Position numbers and translations under genes: made by a program. The notes below the pieces were generated by a model. The model saw only the letters and a list, made by a program, of their open reading frames with translations. It ran no database searches and was not told the origin of the DNA. Shown here one piece after another: positions 34,641-37,655 of a DNA stretch of 37,655 nt; position 1 is the stretch's first letter, and every line of letters starts with the position of its first letter. This DNA comes from Prauserella endophytica (GTDB lineage Bacteria > Actinomycetota > Actinomycetes > Mycobacteriales > Pseudonocardiaceae): assembly GCF_005146945.1 (NCBI RefSeq), contig NZ_SWMS01000041.1, forward strand, positions 1 to 37,655, in the 5' to 3' direction.

Positions 34641-34646
34641 ACGCTA
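34641..34646 (-). promoter_or_regulatory. -10 hexamer of a leaderless promoter for the 71-aa gene, tlyA and nadK
   Basis: TAGCGT on the minus strand is followed by exactly six bases and the GTG at 34634. It lies in the 52-base gap after the HAD gene. Confidence 0.5.
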
Positions 34647-34686
34647 TCCGATCCGGCGGCGCGACGGCGGAGGCGTACGGAGCAGT

Positions 34687-35685
34687 TCAGCCCAGTGCGA
34701 GGTCTCCCAGCGCGGTGGCGGCCTGGCCATCGGCGGCACGCACGGTGGTCACGCCATGGCGCCACGCAGCGTCGCACAGCGCCCGCAGCAGGTCGAGGCC
34801 GTCCTGGCCGCCGTCGCTCGCGACCACCAGCTCGCCGTGGCGGGCCTCGACGCGCCAGCCGGGCCGGGGGCCGATCTCCAGCTCGTCGGCCTTGCCGTCG
34901 AGTCCCGTGAGGTCGGCGGCCAGGTAACGCGGCCGCTCTGCGGGGATCGCGGCGAGCACGCTCGCCGGGGTGGCGACCCCGGTGAGCACCACGAGCGAGT
35001 CGACGCCCGCGGCCACGGCGCCCGCGATGTCGGTGTCGAGCCGGTCGCCGACCACCAGCGGGCTGGTCGCGTCCGCCGATTCGGCGGCCGTGCGGAACAG
35101 CGGCGGCTGGGGCTTGCCCGCGACGATCGGCTCGCGGTCCGTCGCCGCCTTCAGCGCGGCGACCATGGCGCCGTTGCCGGGCAGCAGCCCGCGTTCCGTG
35201 GGCAGGGTGGCGTCGGCGTTGCAGGCGACCCACAGGGCGCCCTCGCGGATGGCGACGCAGGCCTCGGCGAGGTCGGCCCAGCCGGTCTTCGGTGAGTGGC
35301 CCTGCACCACGGCGGCTACGCCGGCGTCGGCTTTGCGGACCGAGCGCAGCCCTCCGCCGTCGACCTCGGCCGCGAGCGAACCGGCGCCCACCACGAGCAC
35401 GGCCGCGCCCTCGGGCAGGCGCTCACGGAGGATCCGCGCCGCGGCCTGCGCGCTCGTGAGGACCTCGGCGGGATCGGCCGGCACGCCGAGCGACCGCAGG
35501 TGCTCGGCCACCGCCTCGGGCGCCTTGGAGGCGTTGTTCGTGACGAACCGGACCGGTGTTCCCCGGTCACGGGCCCGGCCGATCGCGTCGGCGGCGTGCG
35601 GGATCGGCCGGACACCGTGATAGACGGTGCCGTCGAGGTCGAGCAGGACGGCGTCGTGGCGGTCGAGCAGGGCGCCGTCAGTCAC
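34687..35685 (-). CDS. HAD-superfamily hydrolase, class IIA (NagD-like phosphatase)
   Basis: The protein has 332 residues. HAD motif I is LLDLDGTVYHG (nucleophile Asp), motif II lies in RFVTNNASK, motif III includes AGKPQPPLFRTA, and motif IV is VVGDRLDTDIAGAVAAG. The C2-type cap domain fits between II and III. An extra C-terminal region of about 75 residues carries no HAD motif. Homologues near tlyA (such as Rv1692) have been described as glycerol 3-phosphate phosphatases, so that is a reasonable guess here. The GTG at 35685 overlaps the upstream gene by eight bases. Confidence 0.9.
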   Translation of the reverse strand: MTDGALLDRHDAVLLDLDGTVYHGVRPIPHAADAIGRARDRGTPVRFVTNNASKAPEAVAEHLRSLGVPADPAEVLTSAQAAARILRERLPEGAAVLVVGAGSLAAEVDGGGLRSVRKADAGVAAVVQGHSPKTGWADLAEACVAIREGALWVACNADATLPTERGLLPGNGAMVAALKAATDREPIVAGKPQPPLFRTAAESADATSPLVVGDRLDTDIAGAVAAGVDSLVVLTGVATPASVLAAIPAERPRYLAADLTGLDGKADELEIGPRPGWRVEARHGELVVASDGGQDGLDLLRALCDAAWRHGVTTVRAADGQAATALGDLALG

Positions 35686-37180
35686 CGGCCAGCTCCGCCG
35701 CTCGCTCGGCCGCGTCGGTCTCCTCCTCGGAGTCGGCGTCGGCGGCGTGGAGGAACCAGCGAACGGCCTCCTCGGCGCGGCCGGCCGCAGCGAGGTTGTC
35801 CGCGTAGGCGTAGAAGAGGCGCGCGCTCCACGGCTGCCTCTGCTTCGGGTCGAGATCGTCGCCCTGGAGCGCCACGACGGCCGCGTCGAGCTGACCGAGG
35901 TCGCGCCGGGCACCGGCCGCGACGATCTTCAGCTCGATGGCGACGTCCTTCGGCAGGCTCGCGGTGTCGGTTTCCTTGGCGATGTCGAGCGCCCGTTCGG
36001 GACGCCCCATGGCGCGCTCAGCATCGGCGATCACGGCGACGTGGGCGTCGGTGCGCGTCATCCGCCGCACGGCGCGCAGCTCCGACAGCGCTTCCGACCA
36101 CTTGCCGGCGTGGTAGGCGGCGAGCCCGACGGCCTCCCGCACCACGGGGATCCGGGAGACCTTCGACTTGGCGTACTTCGCGTGCGCGAGCGCGACCTCG
36201 GGGTCCTCGTCGATGAGCGTCCCGGCCGCCACGAGATGCCTGCCGATCCGCTCGGCGAGCTCCTTGGGCAACGAGCGCAGCTCCCGGCGAGCCTCGGGGT
36301 CGAGGTCGGCGTAGTCGATGCCCTCGGGCAGCTCGGGAGCCTCGAGCAGTTCGCGCGCCACGGCCTCGTCACTGGGCTCCACGCGCGCAGCAGGCGCGGC
36401 GACGGGCCGGTCGTCCCGCCGTGGCCGGTCATCGCGGCGCGGACGCTCCGTTCGCGCCGACCGGTCGTCGCGGTAGGGCCGGTCGTTCTTGCCACGAGGA
36501 CGATCATCCCGGTCGCGGAAGGGCCGGTCGCCACCACGAGGACGGTCATCCCGGTCCCGGCGCGGCCGGTCATCCCGCTCACGGAAAGGCCGGTCGCCGC
36601 CGCGGGGCCGGTCGTCCCGGCCCCGGTAGGGCCGGTCACCGCCACGCCCGCGATCGTCGCGGCCCCGGTAGGGCCGGTCACCGCCACGCCCGCGATCGTC
36701 GCGGTCGCGGAAGGGCCGGTCGCCGCCACGCCCGCGATCGTCGCGGTCGCGGAAGGGCCGGTCACCGCCACGCCCGCGATCGTCGCGGTCGCGGAAGGGC
36801 CGGTCACCGCCGCGAGGACGATCGTCCCGGCGGGGCCGGTCATCCCGGTCGCGATAGGGGCGGTCGTTCCGATCGCGGTAGGGCCGCTCGCCGCGGCCGC
36901 GGTCGTCGCGATCCCGGTACGGGCGGTCCCCGCGGAACGAGCCCTTGCCCCGGGGCCGGTCGTCTCGGTTGGGCCGGTCGTCGCGGTCCCCGCGGGGGCG
37001 GTCGTCGCGCCGGAAATCCCCTCCCCTGGAACCTCCGCGCCGATCCTCGTACCGGCCTCCGCCACGGTTCGGGCGTCCTTCTCGGTCGTTGCGGTACGAA
37101 CCCCGGTTGCCCTCATTCCGGCGCTGCGGTCGAGCGGACTCGCCGTCGTCCCGTGAGCCGCGTCGACCGAACTCGGACAC
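35678..37180 (-). CDS. TPR-like protein with a long Arg/Asp/Gly-rich disordered region
   Basis: The protein has 500 residues. Residues 1-259 are built almost wholly of Arg, Asp, Gly and Pro with scattered Tyr and Phe, including about six copies of a 14-residue unit (GGDRPFRDRDDRGR and variants). Residues 260-500 are helical and TPR-like (LAHAKYAKSKVSRIPVVREA, then AAYHAGKWSEALSELRAVRR, then YADNLAAAGRAEEAVRWFL) and correspond to Rv1691. RGG-like regions often bind RNA and favour condensates; that is inference here. The GTG at 37180 has a strong AGGAGG. It is the first gene after the rRNA operon. Confidence 0.88.
   Translation of the reverse strand: MSEFGRRGSRDDGESARPQRRNEGNRGSYRNDREGRPNRGGGRYEDRRGGSRGGDFRRDDRPRGDRDDRPNRDDRPRGKGSFRGDRPYRDRDDRGRGERPYRDRNDRPYRDRDDRPRRDDRPRGGDRPFRDRDDRGRGGDRPFRDRDDRGRGGDRPFRDRDDRGRGGDRPYRGRDDRGRGGDRPYRGRDDRPRGGDRPFRERDDRPRRDRDDRPRGGDRPFRDRDDRPRGKNDRPYRDDRSARTERPRRDDRPRRDDRPVAAPAARVEPSDEAVARELLEAPELPEGIDYADLDPEARRELRSLPKELAERIGRHLVAAGTLIDEDPEVALAHAKYAKSKVSRIPVVREAVGLAAYHAGKWSEALSELRAVRRMTRTDAHVAVIADAERAMGRPERALDIAKETDTASLPKDVAIELKIVAAGARRDLGQLDAAVVALQGDDLDPKQRQPWSARLFYAYADNLAAAGRAEEAVRWFLHAADADSEEETDAAERAAELAGD
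36560..36811. repeat. In-gene 42-bp tandem repeats
   Basis: Six consecutive 42-base units encode the 14-residue repeats of the Arg/Asp-rich region (residues about 124-207). Adjacent units are nearly identical at the DNA level, so copy number may vary between strains through slippage or recombination. Confidence 0.85.
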
Positions 37181-37228
37181 TTGTCCTCCTACTGAACTGC
37201 TACTGCACTATGAACGTAGACATGCTGA

Positions 37229-37269
37229 AGGCCCGTTAGGGTGGCCAGCAGACCAACCCTAACGGGCCT
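37229..37269 (-). terminator. rRNA operon terminator hairpin
   Basis: A 14-base perfect stem (37229-37242 with 37256-37269; AGGCCCGTTAGGGT and its complement) with a 13-base loop lies 12 bases past the 5S rRNA 3' end on the minus strand. No long T-tract follows, as is usual in high-GC actinobacteria. Confidence 0.85.
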
Positions 37270-37281
37270 CCATAAGTTGAG

Positions 37282-37399
37282 TTCGGCGGTGTCCTACTCT
37301 CCCACACCCCCACGGGTGCAGTACCATCGGCGCTGGTGGGCTTAGCTTCCGGGTTCGGAATGGGACCGGGCGTGACCCCACCGCTATAACCACCGAAAC
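37282..37399 (-). rRNA. rrf: 5S ribosomal RNA
   Basis: On the minus strand the sequence starts GTTTCGGTGGTTATAGCG and contains CCCATTCCGAACCCGGAAGC and GCGCCGATGGTACTGC, all conserved 5S features. The ends pair (GTTCGGTGG type with CCGCCGAAC). Length about 118. The ends are set by eye and may be off by one or two bases. Confidence 0.95.
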
Positions 37400-37482
37400 A
37401 CTGGTGAAACAACCACACTCTCTTCACTTATCAGGGCGTGTGGTGTTTCAGAATCGTAGAGTGAGTGCGTAGCAGCTTTGTG

Positions 37483-37655
37483 GGCAAGTCCTCGGCCGAT
37501 TAGTACCAGTCCACTCAAAAACACGTTACCGTGCGTCCATGTCTGGCCTATCAACCCAGTGGTCTACTGGGAGCCTTAACCCACAAAGGGGTGGGAGACC
37601 TCATCTAGGAACAGGCTTCCCGCTTAGATGCCTTCAGCGGTTATCCCTTCCGAAC
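37483..37655 (-). rRNA. rrl: 23S ribosomal RNA, 3' end (partial)
   Basis: The minus strand reads GTTCGGAAGGGATAACCGCT at the window edge and ends with GGTACTAATCGGCCGAGGAC, the conserved 23S 3' end. The gene continues beyond 37655. The 83-base spacer to 5S (37400-37482) holds no tRNA. The exact 3' end is approximate. Confidence 0.95.

Noticed and set aside
30911-34927. Very long open frame on the plus strand (1338 codons) opposite recN, nadK and tlyA
   Set aside because: It lies antisense to well-recognised genes, has a low-complexity His/Arg/Gly/Leu-rich translation and no domain. Such frames are common in high-GC DNA opposite real genes.
35627-37156. Plus-strand 509-codon frame with Val/Ala/Pro repeats opposite the TPR gene
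   Set aside because: Its repeats are the mirror of the 42-base units in the TPR gene. That gene has a strong ribosome binding site and a conserved C-terminal domain, so the antisense frame is a shadow.
37400-37482. tRNA gene in the 23S-5S spacer
   Set aside because: No cloverleaf or T-loop sequence could be found; the spacer is too short and unstructured in that sense.

Overview
This is a high-GC actinobacterial chromosome segment. The gene order recN, steA, steB, pyrG, Nudix, xerD, parA, scpA, scpB, rluB, cmk and der, with tlyA and nadK upstream, matches what I remember of the Rv1691-Rv1713 region of Mycobacterium tuberculosis. Together with the palindromic repeats and the housekeeping gene versions this points to Pseudonocardiaceae (Amycolatopsis / Saccharomonospora / Prauserella type). 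The genus is an inference; no search was run.

Layout. (1) 1-3116: a PAC2-family gene on the minus strand, then a ROK regulator and a TetR regulator on the plus strand. (2) 3117-8292, minus: a two-gene unit of a Pls/PosA-like single-module peptide synthetase (adenylation, carrier, six membrane segments, three left-handed beta-helix domains) and a short M1 zinc metallopeptidase. (3) 8497-11278, minus: cmk-plsC-der, translationally coupled. (4) 11335-17409, minus: a complete mrpA-G cation/proton antiporter operon, divergent from a plus-strand TrkA-C regulator and CPA2 antiporter pair (17554-19237). This ion-homeostasis block lies between rluB and cmk, which I recall as adjacent in mycobacteria. 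(5) 19380-24289, minus: xerD, parA, a small ribbon-helix-helix-like protein gene, scpA, scpB and rluB, a chromosome maintenance operon. (6) 24339-28567: a DUF1707/TM2 protein (+), the coupled pyrG-Nudix pair (-) and aroA (+). (7) 28571-37180, minus: TPR protein, HAD phosphatase, a 71-aa protein, tlyA, nadK, recN, steA, steB. (8) 37229-37655: the 3' end of a minus-strand rRNA operon (23S partial, 5S, terminator).

The genes are packed tightly, and most neighbours within an operon overlap by ATGA, GTGA or TGATG. The gaps are short; none exceeds about 210 bases. Several gaps hold a 30-bp-period palindromic repeat that always lies at gene 3' ends. A recurring arrangement is a TANNNT-like hexamer ending six bases before a start codon, which implies leaderless transcripts for many of the transcription units. 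The strongest candidates for unexplored biology are the Pls-like synthetase/M1 peptidase pair, the ParA/ribbon-helix-helix pair beside scpAB, and the two families of inverted-repeat elements.
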